From an uncultured Hyphomicrobiales bacterium (GTDB lineage: Bacteria; Pseudomonadota; Alphaproteobacteria; Rhizobiales; Xanthobacteraceae), in assembly GCA_903839845.1 (NCBI GenBank), contig CAIMEA010000204.1, forward strand, positions 1-64,000: a DNA stretch of 64,000 nt, given 5' to 3'. How positions within the stretch are numbered: the first letter of the stretch is position 1; each line of letters opens with the position of its first letter. The notes under the pieces were generated by a model. That model searched no databases and was not told the DNA's origin. It was given only the letters and a program-made list of their open reading frames with translations. Positions 8,398 through 16,302 of this stretch are shown piece after piece. The position numbers and the translations under genes were made by a program.

Positions 8398-9294
8398 CTA
8401 ATCCCGCGTCGGCCTGAACGGCCAGACCAGTTGCTGCACGAAGCCCGGCGGCATTGCTTCCTTGATGCCGATATCGGCCGGCGGCCGGTAGTCGCGCGAA
8501 TTGTAATAGGTGCCGAACACATGGTCCCAGAGCATGATGTTTTCGGAGTAATTCTTGTTGCCTTCGCGCAGTTCCTTGCTGTGATGCCAGCGGTGCAGCT
8601 CCGGCGTGTTGAACCACCAGGACAGCGCGCCGAAGCGCATGTCGACATTGCAATGCGTCATCATGCCGATGAAGGCGGTGATCGCCGACAGCCAGGTCAG
8701 CACTTCCATCGGCGCGCCGAGCGCCAGCAGGATGGCCATGCCGATCAGGATGCTCTTGAAGCTGTCGACGAAATGAAACCGGCCGGTATTGACGATCCAC
8801 AGCCGCGTCACGCTGTGATGCACGGCGTGGAAGCGCCACAGCCACGGCCATTCATGCGCGATGCGGTGCGCCCAGTAGAAACCGAATTCGGCGACGATGA
8901 CAGCGAGCACGGCTTGCGCCGCCATCGGCCACGACCGCGGCCATATGCCGTAGCCGGGCTCCGACACCGGCGTGATGTAAACGGTGAGCCCGATTACCGC
9001 GCTGAAGATCACCAGCGACTGCACCACGCCCTTCGAGGTCAGCGTATGCGCGATATTGGCGAAGGTCTGCCCGTCATTCTCGTTCCAGGCGCGCTCGTAC
9101 GGCATTGTCTGTTCCAGTGTGTACAGGCAGATGGCGAGAAACGCATAGGCAATGTTGAAGAGCAGCGCCGGGTGATCGACGGTAAAGCCATAAGCCGAGA
9201 TACCGATGCAGATCGCCAGCAGGCCCGGCCATGCGGTCCAGGCAATGACGGTGCGAAGCGCCGACGGCGCCGGGACGATCGATGAATCGCTCAT
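8398..9294 (-). CDS. Sterol desaturase/fatty acid hydroxylase superfamily membrane protein
   Basis: Membrane-bound di-iron hydroxylase of 298 residues. The histidine boxes are visible: FYWAHRIAHEWPWLWRFHAVHHS (HxxxH and HxxHH types) and ELHRWHHSKELREGN, with WDHVFGTYYN near the C-terminus. Four or five hydrophobic segments precede and separate the boxes (TVIAWTAWPGLLAICIGIS, LLFNIAYAFLAICLYTL, VVQSLVIFSAVIGLTVYI). Such enzymes hydroxylate or desaturate lipids such as sterols, hopanoids or carotenoids; the substrate here is not evident. It lies 104 nt downstream of the start of the CoxL-like gene's leader, in the same orientation, and may be separately transcribed. Confidence 0.87.
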   Translation of the reverse strand: MSDSSIVPAPSALRTVIAWTAWPGLLAICIGISAYGFTVDHPALLFNIAYAFLAICLYTLEQTMPYERAWNENDGQTFANIAHTLTSKGVVQSLVIFSAVIGLTVYITPVSEPGYGIWPRSWPMAAQAVLAVIVAEFGFYWAHRIAHEWPWLWRFHAVHHSVTRLWIVNTGRFHFVDSFKSILIGMAILLALGAPMEVLTWLSAITAFIGMMTHCNVDMRFGALSWWFNTPELHRWHHSKELREGNKNYSENIMLWDHVFGTYYNSRDYRPPADIGIKEAMPPGFVQQLVWPFRPTRD

Positions 9295-9326
9295 CCGGCG
9301 AATTTAATGCAGCAGGCGCGCCGGCG

Positions 9327-10052
9327 CTAGACGCCGACGCCGAACACCTGCGCTGCGAATTGCGGATAAAGCTCGGCCAATTGCGGGGCCACCGTTTCGC
9401 GCATCAGTCTGAGCGTTTCCGGCGAGGGTGACGGCGTCTCCGGCACCTGCGCCGGGCGATCGAAGTCGAAGCCGGTATGCTCGATGACCTCCTCGACCGT
9501 GTGGCCGGGATGCACGCTTTGCAGCGTGAAGCGGCCGTCGGTAAAGGAGAACAGGCAGCGGTTGGTAATCAGTGCGACCGGCCCGCCGGTGCGGAACACG
9601 TTCGGCTCGCTCGCCCCGGGCGCGCTGATGTAATCGACGCGCGGCACCAAAGTGCGGCGCGAATGCTCGGTACGAAACAGGATGACCTTCGGCACGACAT
9701 AATAAAGATAGGCCGAGCCGAATGAGCCGGGAAAGCGCACCTTCGGATGGGCGTGCTCGCCGATCTCGACAAGATTGATATTGCCGTGGCCGTCGATCTG
9801 CCCGCCGGACAGAAAGAACACGTCGATGCGGCCCTGGCCGGCGCAGTCGAACAGTTCGCGCGCGCCGTCGGTCCAGAATGTGTTCTTCGGCGAGCCGAGC
9901 AGCGACACGTAAGGCCGCCCATTGCCGCGCTCGCGCGCCAGCAGCGCCGCGGTTGCAGGTATCGGCGAGGCATTGCCGACGGCGACATGGCGCACATCGC
10001 CGATGAGTTGGGCGATCTGGTCGGCGAGCAGTTCCTCGGGGCGGAATTCCAC
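9327..10052 (-). CDS. CoA-transferase/IpdB-like beta subunit
   Basis: 241-residue second subunit of a class I CoA-transferase-fold heterodimer. MEFRPEELLADQIAQLIGDVRHVAVGNASPIPATAALLARERG resembles the GctB/IpdB N-terminus, and SGGQIDGHGNINLVEIGEH is the typical subunit motif. I do not see the SENG-type motif that carries the catalytic Glu of true CoA-transferases. That points to an IpdAB-like ring hydrolase or another non-transferase member, but remains inference. GTG start at 10052 follows directly on the TAA of the alpha gene, with AGGCGG inside the alpha coding end, so translation is probably coupled. Confidence 0.82.
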   Translation of the reverse strand: MEFRPEELLADQIAQLIGDVRHVAVGNASPIPATAALLARERGNGRPYVSLLGSPKNTFWTDGARELFDCAGQGRIDVFFLSGGQIDGHGNINLVEIGEHAHPKVRFPGSFGSAYLYYVVPKVILFRTEHSRRTLVPRVDYISAPGASEPNVFRTGGPVALITNRCLFSFTDGRFTLQSVHPGHTVEEVIEHTGFDFDRPAQVPETPSPSPETLRLMRETVAPQLAELYPQFAAQVFGVGV

Positions 10053-10871
10053 TTAAGCCGCCTGTTTCTCGTAGACATATTTGTCGAGATATTCGGCGAA
10101 GCCTTGTTCCGTCGCCGCCATCTTGGCGTATTCGGCCAGATGCGCGGCGTCGGCGGCGTAGTAATCCGGCAGCGGCAGCGGCCAGGCGCCGCGCTCGGTC
10201 AGCGCGATGCGGTCGACATAGAAGCCGGGCAGCGTGCCGGCAGCGAACGTCGGATTGTCGAGCAGATTGCCGGGATGAATGCGATCGACCGTGACCACGG
10301 TTTTTTCCGCCGCATGCGCCATGGTGGCCAGTTCGCGTTGTCGCCCGATCCAGATATTGCCGTAGACATCGGCCATCGCGGCGTGAAACAGCGCCACGTC
10401 CGGTTTGATCGCCGGCAGCAGCACGATCGGGTCGTTGTCGCCGAACGGACTATCGATCACCTTCCAGTCGTCGCGATATTTCAACACGTCGGAGCCGATC
10501 AGCCCGCGCAACGGCATGAACGGCACGCCCTTTTCCGATGCCTGCAGCGCGGCGTGCAGCGCCGGGCAGGTGGCGTCTTTCATCTTGATCGAGCCGGCCA
10601 GAATGGCGGCGGTGAAGCGCGGCGCGGGCCCATATTCGCCTAGTGAGACCGCGCTGGTTTCCAAGGTCTCGACGCAGCCGGCGCCGATCAACAGATCGGC
10701 TTGCAGGCTCGATGTCGGCAGCGCCACCAGGTGCAGCTGCCGGATGCCGCGCCTGATCAGCGCGCGCGTCGCGTCCATCGGCACGCCGGAGACTTCCCGC
10801 GGCACCACCAGCATGCAGCCGTCGGCGATAATTTCGAGCGCCTCGTCGAGCGATTTCGCGATGTGAGACAT
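10053..10871 (-). CDS. CoA-transferase/IpdA-like alpha subunit
   Basis: 272-residue partner of the beta subunit just downstream. The N-terminal ADGCMLVVPREVSGVPMDATRALIRRG takes the place of the GGFGxxG-type CoA-binding loop of glutaconate and 3-oxoacid CoA-transferases, so the canonical motif is absent. Later segments (LVALPTSSLQADLLIGAGCVETLE, DVALFHAAMADVYGNIWIGRQRE) fit the family. Start ATG 10871 has AGAGG 6 nt upstream; ATG 10877 would leave no spacer. The pair could be a glutaconate-type CoA-transferase or an IpdAB-type cyclic-diketone-CoA hydrolase. It is divergent from the MetF-like gene. Confidence 0.82.
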   Translation of the reverse strand: MSHIAKSLDEALEIIADGCMLVVPREVSGVPMDATRALIRRGIRQLHLVALPTSSLQADLLIGAGCVETLETSAVSLGEYGPAPRFTAAILAGSIKMKDATCPALHAALQASEKGVPFMPLRGLIGSDVLKYRDDWKVIDSPFGDNDPIVLLPAIKPDVALFHAAMADVYGNIWIGRQRELATMAHAAEKTVVTVDRIHPGNLLDNPTFAAGTLPGFYVDRIALTERGAWPLPLPDYYAADAAHLAEYAKMAATEQGFAEYLDKYVYEKQAA

Positions 10872-10891
10872 GCCCATCCTCTTGCCGGCTT

Positions 10892-10912
10892 CCGCCCACC
10901 TTCAGTGGGCGG
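10892..10912. other. Short hairpin in the divergent intergenic region
   Basis: ccgcccac (10892-10899) pairs with gtgggcgg (10905-10912) across cttca. It lies 20 nt upstream of the alpha-subunit start and 70 nt upstream of the MetF-like gene. It has no T run, so it is more likely part of a leader or operator than a terminator. Confidence 0.35.
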
Positions 10913-10982
10913 CCCGAACCGACAGTTAAGTGTATTCGCGCTTGCCAGGTCCACATAATTTTGCGACTTCGGGGGCATGGAA

Positions 10983-11888
10983 ATGACCCTGCAAGCCAAG
11001 CTCGCCGCCAAGCGTTTTGTCATCACCGCCGAAGTGACGCCGCCGGTCTCGTTCGACCGCGCCGAGCTTATCGCCAAGGCGCTCCCTCTCAAGGGCCTCG
11101 CCGATGCGGTCAATATCACCGACGGCGCCGGCGCGCGGCCGCATCTCGGCAGCGTCACGGCGGCGGCGTTCTTGGTGCAGGAGGGCATCGAGCCGATCCT
11201 GCAATTCACCTGCCGCGACCGCAACCGCATCGCACTGCAAAGCGACTTGATCGCGGCGGCGGCGAGCGGCATCCGCAATCTGCTGATCCTGCGCGGCGAC
11301 GATCCGTCGGCCGGCGACCAGCCGGACGCCAAGCCGGTGTTCGATCTCGACGCGCGGCAATTGCTCGAGACGGCGCGTAACCTGCGCGATAAAGGCGAAC
11401 TGCCGAGCGGCCGCAAGGTCACCGGCCGCGCCGAATTCTTGCTCGGCGGCGCCGATAGTCCGATCGATCCGCCGGCCGGCTGGGAGCCGAAGGGCCTCGC
11501 CGCCAAGATCGCCGCCGGTGCGCAGTTCGTGCAGACGCAGTTCTGCATGGATACGGACGTGGTGCGGCGCTATCTGGCGCGGCTTAACGAACACAACATC
11601 AAGGACCTTTCGATGATTGTCGGCATCGCTCCGTTGCGTTCGGCCAAGTCGGCGCTGTGGATGAAGGAAAAATTGTTCGGCACGATCATTCCCGATGTGC
11701 TGGTCGCGCGCATGGAAGCGGCCGCCGATCCGCTCGCGGAAGGCCGCGCCATCTGTGTCGAGACGATCAGCGCGCTCGCCGATATTCCCGGTGTCGCCGG
11801 CGTCCACATAATGGCGCCGAACAACGACGCGGCCGTGCCGGATGTTATTCGCGAAGCAAGGGCAAGCGTGAAGCGGCTAGGCAATTAA
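10983..11888 (+). CDS. metF: Methylenetetrahydrofolate reductase family protein
   Basis: Reduces 5,10-methylene-THF to 5-methyl-THF, or the reverse in C1-releasing pathways. The TIM-barrel protein has ITAEVTPPVSFDRAELIAKA at the N-terminus (Glu in the FAD/folate site), NITDGAGARPHL, QFTCRDRNRIALQSDLIAA and LLILRGDDPSAGD (folate-binding loop), then AAGAQFVQTQFCMD. It belongs to the 'EVTPP/EVGPP' group rather than the enteric MetF with EFFPP. ATG 10983 has GGGGG 7 nt upstream; ATG 10977 is too close to it. At 301 residues it is full length. Its neighbours are a CoA-transferase-like pair, so it may feed a catabolic C1 step rather than methionine synthesis. Confidence 0.88.
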   Translation: MTLQAKLAAKRFVITAEVTPPVSFDRAELIAKALPLKGLADAVNITDGAGARPHLGSVTAAAFLVQEGIEPILQFTCRDRNRIALQSDLIAAAASGIRNLLILRGDDPSAGDQPDAKPVFDLDARQLLETARNLRDKGELPSGRKVTGRAEFLLGGADSPIDPPAGWEPKGLAAKIAAGAQFVQTQFCMDTDVVRRYLARLNEHNIKDLSMIVGIAPLRSAKSALWMKEKLFGTIIPDVLVARMEAAADPLAEGRAICVETISALADIPGVAGVHIMAPNNDAAVPDVIREARASVKRLGN

Positions 11889-11897
11889 CCAGAGATT

Positions 11898-11984
11898 GTC
11901 ATGGCCGGGCCTGTCCCGGCCATCCCGTTTAGGCGGGCACAATGCGTCCCTAAGCGGGATCACCGGGACAAGCCCGGTGATGAC
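11898..11984. repeat. Extragenic palindrome between convergent metF and cobW-like genes
   Basis: The left 30 nt (gtcatggccgggcctgtccc...) and the right 30 nt (...gggacaagcccggtgatgac) are inverted copies with about five mismatches, around a 27-nt centre. It fills nearly all of the gap between two convergent stop codons and probably ends both transcripts. Confidence 0.75.
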
Positions 11985-11986
11985 AA

Positions 11987-12991
11987 TCAATTGAGCGCCG
12001 CCACCGCCTTAAACAACCCGCGCACCGCCTTCTCGTTCACGCCGCGCGTGATGAACACAACGCGGCTTTGCCGGTTGTCGTCCGGCCAGTCGCGCAATTC
12101 GACCGGCGGATGCGCCAGGTGCTGCACGAACTGCACGACGACCGGCCCTGTGCAGCCGTCGACGGCGAGGAAGCCCTTCACGCGCAAGAGATCGCCACCG
12201 CGCATCGCCATCAACGTGTCCATCGCGCGCAGCCACACGGTCCAGAGTATCGGCGCGTCGAAGGTCAACACGAAACTCGCTATGCCGTCGCTGTGTTCGG
12301 CTTCGGCGACGAAGGGATTGCGCTGGCCGTCGCCCGGCTCGGTCAAGCTTTTCGGATCGACCGCGCCATTGACCGCTTCGATGATCTCCGCGCTCGTATT
12401 GAGCGCACGCAGCCGCGCCCGCAAGGGTTCGGCGTCTGCGATGTCGGATTTGCTGACGATGATGCGGTCGGCCAGGATGGCCTGCTTGCGTGCTTCCGAC
12501 GACCACTCCAGCGTTTTGAGGCCGGTCGCGGCGTCGGCCACCGTGAGCACCAGTTCGAGATAGAAGGCGTCGCCGAGCGCACGGTCGGTCGAAAACGTCT
12601 GCAGAATCGGCGACGGATCGGCCAGCCCCGACGTCTCGATGACGACGCGCTTGAAATCCGGCAGTTCGCCGCGTTCACGTTCGACCAGCAGGCCGCGCAA
12701 TGTTTCCTGCAAATCGGTGCGGGCGATGCAGCACAGGCAGCCATTGCCGATCAGCAGGGTCTCGTCGGCGCTGCCGCGCACCAGTGCGTCGTCGATTCCG
12801 GTTTCGCCGAATTCATTGATGACGACGGCAGTGCCGGCGCCCTCCGGCGATTCCAAAAAGCGTTTCAGCAGCGTGGTTTTTCCCGCACCAAGAAAGCCGG
12901 TCAGCACGGTCACCGGCACCTTGGCGCCGCGCGCGCGCTTCAGGCGGCGGCCGAAGGGGCCGGCGGTGGGGGAAGGGAAGGGCGAGTTCAT
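11987..12991 (-). CDS. CobW/P47K-family GTP-binding metallochaperone (G3E GTPase)
   Basis: G3E GTPase that delivers a metal, often Zn, to target enzymes. GFLGAGKTTLLKRF is the Walker A loop. VINEFGETGIDDALV follows. NGCLCCIARTDL contains the CxCC metal motif, and SKSDIADAE is the guanine-specificity loop in SKxD form. The CobW_C domain occupies the C-terminal third (GIASFVLTFDAPILWTVW ... VFITRGVNE). I chose ATG 12991 because the track start at 13027 runs into a REP element. The product is 334 residues. No zinc-regulated neighbour is present, so the client protein is unknown. Confidence 0.88.
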   Translation of the reverse strand: MNSPFPSPTAGPFGRRLKRARGAKVPVTVLTGFLGAGKTTLLKRFLESPEGAGTAVVINEFGETGIDDALVRGSADETLLIGNGCLCCIARTDLQETLRGLLVERERGELPDFKRVVIETSGLADPSPILQTFSTDRALGDAFYLELVLTVADAATGLKTLEWSSEARKQAILADRIIVSKSDIADAEPLRARLRALNTSAEIIEAVNGAVDPKSLTEPGDGQRNPFVAEAEHSDGIASFVLTFDAPILWTVWLRAMDTLMAMRGGDLLRVKGFLAVDGCTGPVVVQFVQHLAHPPVELRDWPDDNRQSRVVFITRGVNEKAVRGLFKAVAALN

Positions 12992-13020
12992 ATTGGGATT
13001 ATAGCAGCATCCACAAACTC

Positions 13021-13094
13021 CGCTCATTCCCGCGAAAGCGGGAATCCAGTTCTTTGACTCAAGGGCTGGACCCCCGCTTTCGCGGGGGTGAGCG
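13021..13094. repeat. Extragenic palindrome (cgctcattcccgcgaaagcgggaatcca family)
   Basis: Left copy cgctcattcccgcgaaagcgggaatcca and right copy tggacccccgctttcgcgggggtgagcg are inverted with a few mismatches, and each arm also folds on itself (cccgcgaaagcggg; cccccgctttcgcggggg). It lies between two genes of the same orientation and probably terminates the LVIVD gene. Confidence 0.75.
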
Positions 13095-13117
13095 ATGTTC
13101 GATGCGCCGCCAATAAA

Positions 13118-14359
13118 TTAGAAATCACACTCCAGAATATACAGCCCACCCGAAAACCGATCGACCGTATAAACGATCTGGTTCTCGTCGACATAGACGT
13201 CGTTGAGCTGGATCGAGCCGATCTTGGAGCCATTCGGCGCCGGCGGCACGAAGGCGGCGATTTCCTTCGGCTGATAGGCATTGGAAATGTCGTAGGCGCG
13301 CAGGCCGCCATTAAAGAAGGTGCCGAACACGATCTGGTCGGACTGAAACGAACTCGGCACCGGCACATTCTCGTGAATATTGTGCGCGCCGAATCGGCCG
13401 CCGCGATCCTTGTAGGCATCGACCGGCGGCAGCGGGCAGGTCGAGATCGCCACCAGATGCTGCTCGTCGCGCGCATCCAGCATCCAGATCAGCTTCGGCC
13501 AGTCGAGCGCATTGTCCTCGGTCGATTCGTCGGTGACCAGCATCAGGTTGCGGTCGAACAACGGCACCGCGGTGTGCATGAAACCGGTGTAAGGCGGCGA
13601 GTTGGTCCAGTGCGAGATCACCTTCGGGTTGGCCTTGTCCTTGATGTCCATCACGAACATGCCGCCGTCGATGTAGCAAAGATAAAGCCGGTCCGGTCGC
13701 TGCGGGTAGACATTGGTGTTGTGCGCGCGATACCCCTTGTCGAGCGGATGGCGCGGCGGCGGCGCGATGTTGTCGGTCGCCGAAGTGCCCGGCATCCACC
13801 AGCGGCCGACTTCCTTCGGCTTCGACGGATCGCGCACGTCGATGCAGCGATAGAACTGGTCGTCGTTCGGATGGCTCGGATTGAAGTCCGGAGCGCCGGC
13901 AGCCATGTGGACATATTCGCCGTCGCAGAACCACAATTGATGCACGCCGCGCGAATGCGGTCCCGAGCAGTCGAAGAACGAGATCGAGCGCGGCTCTTCC
14001 GGCACCGACACGTCGAACAGCTCAAGGCCGGCGGGCTTCATGCCGGTCTTCTGCGTCTGGTAGGCGACCGCGAGAATGTCGCCGGACAGATCGAGCGAGT
14101 TCGAGCGCATCTGCATGTTCGGCAGTTCGGTCTGCACGATCACTTTCGGATTGCGCGGATCGGAGACGTCGACGCCGGTAAAATTCTTCGGCGCGCTTTC
14201 ATGCGCCAGCCAGGCGATGCGGCGGCCATCCTTGGCCAGCTGGATAGCGATGCCTTCGCCCATGCCGCCGAAGCCGCCGAGATTGTTTTGCGACAGCAGG
14301 TTGAAATTCCAGCTGACCGGCTCGAGCTTCTGATTGAGCGGATTGTTGGCAGCAGACAT
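13118..14359 (-). CDS. LVIVD-repeat (beta-propeller-like) protein of unknown function
   Basis: 413 residues built from repeats that each end in a D-x-(S/R/K)-D-P-x-x-P-K type strand: DVSDPRNPKVIVQ, DVSVPEEPRSISFF, DVRDPSKPKEVGRW, DIKDKANPKVISHW and DISNAYQPKEIAAF. This is the LVIVD pattern, which probably forms a propeller. The biochemical role of LVIVD proteins is not established. There is no clear signal peptide (N-terminus MSAANNPLNQKLEPVSW), so it may be cytoplasmic. ATG 14359 has GGAGA 6 nt upstream. It lies downstream of an ABC importer operon but is cut off from it by a terminator. Confidence 0.78.
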   Translation of the reverse strand: MSAANNPLNQKLEPVSWNFNLLSQNNLGGFGGMGEGIAIQLAKDGRRIAWLAHESAPKNFTGVDVSDPRNPKVIVQTELPNMQMRSNSLDLSGDILAVAYQTQKTGMKPAGLELFDVSVPEEPRSISFFDCSGPHSRGVHQLWFCDGEYVHMAAGAPDFNPSHPNDDQFYRCIDVRDPSKPKEVGRWWMPGTSATDNIAPPPRHPLDKGYRAHNTNVYPQRPDRLYLCYIDGGMFVMDIKDKANPKVISHWTNSPPYTGFMHTAVPLFDRNLMLVTDESTEDNALDWPKLIWMLDARDEQHLVAISTCPLPPVDAYKDRGGRFGAHNIHENVPVPSSFQSDQIVFGTFFNGGLRAYDISNAYQPKEIAAFVPPAPNGSKIGSIQLNDVYVDENQIVYTVDRFSGGLYILECDF

Positions 14360-14390
14360 TGACGTCTCCGTGGATCGCGATTGCGGTAAA

Positions 14391-14418
14391 GAAAAAGCCG
14401 GCGCCAATGCGCCGGCTT
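14391..14418 (-). terminator. Intrinsic terminator of the NitT/TauT-type ABC operon
   Basis: aagccggcgc (14395-14404) and gcgccggctt (14409-14418) form a perfect 10-bp stem with loop caat. On the minus strand the stem is followed by a T run. It starts about 40 nt past the substrate-binding-protein stop. Confidence 0.82.
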
Positions 14419-14458
14419 GAGGTTTAGACCATTATAGGTGCCGCCGTCACCGGGGGTG

Positions 14459-15466
14459 TCAGGCGCTCGCTTGCTTGAAGAAGTCGCCGCGCAGCACGGT
14501 CTTCCAGTCCGGAATCGCCTTGATCTTCTTTTCACCCAGCAAAATCTCGGCCTGGGTCTGCATATAAGGGCCGAAATCGGCCGGCGAGCCTGGATTGACC
14601 TCGACGCGGGCCAAAGCCTTGGTGAAGGTTGCCTTCGACATCGTGTAGCCCTTGGAGGCGTAGTAGGCGAAGATCAGGTCGGCGACCTTGTCGGGGCTGT
14701 TCTTGAAATCCTTCGACACGTCGATCCAGGCTTTCAGATAGGCGACGATCGTTTCCGGATTTTTCTCGGCGAAGTCCGGCGTCGCCGCCATGAACACCGG
14801 CATCTTGTCGAAATCGTAGAACTCCGCGATCGTATTGGCGTAGCCGTCGTCCTCGGCGATCTGGTTATAGGGTTCGACCGTGACCATGGCATCGACGGTC
14901 TTGGCGGCGAGCGCCGCGGCCTGGTCGTCGGTGTTCATGCGCACTTCTTGCCAGTCGGACTTTTTCAGGCCCGCCTTGGTGGCGATCTGGTCGGAGAAGA
15001 TATTGCCCGTTGACGAGCCAGTCTGGTTGGCGACCTTCAGGCCTTTGAGTTGTTCGACCTTGGTCAGGCCTAGTTCCTTGCGCGCCATGACGCGCGCCGT
15101 CTTGCCGACATTCTCGATATAGGCGATGGCAATCAGCCCGCCTTTGTCATGGCCAAGACACAGCGACGGCCCGGCATAGGTGCCGAGATCGACCTGGCGC
15201 GCCACCTGCTGCTGCATGGTGAGATTGCCGGACGGCACGGCGAATTCCTCGAACTTGACGCCGTGCTTTTCCAGAAGTCCCGAGCGCAGCAGATAATAAG
15301 TCGGCATGCCCCACATATTGGTCTGATAGCCCTGCCGTACGGTGGCGAGCGGCGCCGCGCCGGCCGGCCGCATGCCCAGTCCCGCGACGAGAGCGCCGGC
15401 GCCGGCCATCGCCAAAGTGTGCCGCCGGGTTAGTCCCGAGTTGTTGCCCTTGCTTGACGTGGTCAT
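14459..15466 (-). CDS. ABC transporter substrate-binding protein, NitT/TauT (SsuA/NMT1) type
   Basis: Periplasmic binding protein of 335 residues. The N-terminus has a twin-arginine-like export signal (LTRRHTLAMAGAGALVAGLGM, then APAA-type cleavage region) and the mature part starts near VRQGYQTNMWGMPTYYLLRSGLLEKHGVKFEEF, the usual NMT1/SsuA opening. GGAGGA lies 6 nt before ATG 15466. It is the last gene of a four-gene operon. The family binds nitrate, taurine, alkanesulfonates, bicarbonate or pyrimidine precursors; this sequence does not tell which. Confidence 0.87.
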   Translation of the reverse strand: MTTSSKGNNSGLTRRHTLAMAGAGALVAGLGMRPAGAAPLATVRQGYQTNMWGMPTYYLLRSGLLEKHGVKFEEFAVPSGNLTMQQQVARQVDLGTYAGPSLCLGHDKGGLIAIAYIENVGKTARVMARKELGLTKVEQLKGLKVANQTGSSTGNIFSDQIATKAGLKKSDWQEVRMNTDDQAAALAAKTVDAMVTVEPYNQIAEDDGYANTIAEFYDFDKMPVFMAATPDFAEKNPETIVAYLKAWIDVSKDFKNSPDKVADLIFAYYASKGYTMSKATFTKALARVEVNPGSPADFGPYMQTQAEILLGEKKIKAIPDWKTVLRGDFFKQASA

Positions 15467-15502
15467 CGCAGATCCTCCCTGTTGTTCGTTCGATCGCGCT
15501 TC

Positions 15503-16276
15503 TTAATGTCCGACACCGTTGCCGCTCACTTTGTGGCCGAGGTGCCGCATCAGTTGCTTCTGGCATTCGAGGAATTCGACGCTGAGCGGATCGCGCGGCC
15601 GCGGCAGGTCGATCCGGATATCGGCCTGCACGGTGCCCGGATGCGCCGACATGACGATGACGCGGTCGGCGAGATAGACCGCCTCGGCGACATTATGCGT
15701 GACATAGATGACGGTCTTGCGGGTGGCGCGCCAGACATCGGCGAGCAGCGATTGCATGTCGTCGCGCGTCATCGCGTCGAGTGCTGCGAACGGCTCGTCC
15801 ATCAGCAGCACCGACGGGTCATAGGCGAGCGCGCGCGCGATGGCGACGCGCTGCTGCATGCCGCCGGACAAATGATGCGGAAACGAATCGACGAACTTCT
15901 CCAGCTTGACCAGCCGCAATTGCTCGCGGGCGATTCTGTCGCGTTCGGGCTTGGGGATGCCCTTCATCTCCAGCCCGAACGAGACATTGCCGAGCGCGGT
16001 GCGCCACGGAAACAACTGCGCGAAATCCTGGAACACGACGCCGCGATCCATGCCGTGGCCCTTCACGGTCTTGCCGTCGATGCGGATTTCGCCGGCCGCC
16101 GGCGGCAGGAATCCGGCAATGACATTGAGCAATGTCGACTTGCCGCAGCCGGACGGCCCAACAATGCAGACGAATTCGGACGCGCCGATGTCGAACGAGA
16201 CATCCTTGACGCCGGTGACCTTGCCGGCCGGGGTGTCGTATTCGAGCGTCACATTGTCGATCGCGATCGGAACCAT
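15503..16276 (-). CDS. ABC transporter ATP-binding protein, NitT/TauT family
   Basis: Cytoplasmic ATPase of 257 residues energising the importer. Walker A GPSGCGKSTLLN, Q loop VVFQDFAQLFPW, signature LSGGMQQRVAIARA, Walker B VLLMDEPFAALD and switch His in VIYVTHNVAEAVYL are all intact. It lies 26 nt after the second permease and 36 nt before the binding-protein gene, in the same orientation. The order permease-permease-ATPase-binding protein makes a complete transporter. Confidence 0.9.
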   Translation of the reverse strand: MVPIAIDNVTLEYDTPAGKVTGVKDVSFDIGASEFVCIVGPSGCGKSTLLNVIAGFLPPAAGEIRIDGKTVKGHGMDRGVVFQDFAQLFPWRTALGNVSFGLEMKGIPKPERDRIAREQLRLVKLEKFVDSFPHHLSGGMQQRVAIARALAYDPSVLLMDEPFAALDAMTRDDMQSLLADVWRATRKTVIYVTHNVAEAVYLADRVIVMSAHPGTVQADIRIDLPRPRDPLSVEFLECQKQLMRHLGHKVSGNGVGH

Positions 16277-16302
16277 AGATCTCGCCTTCTTGTCTTTAGC
16301 CT

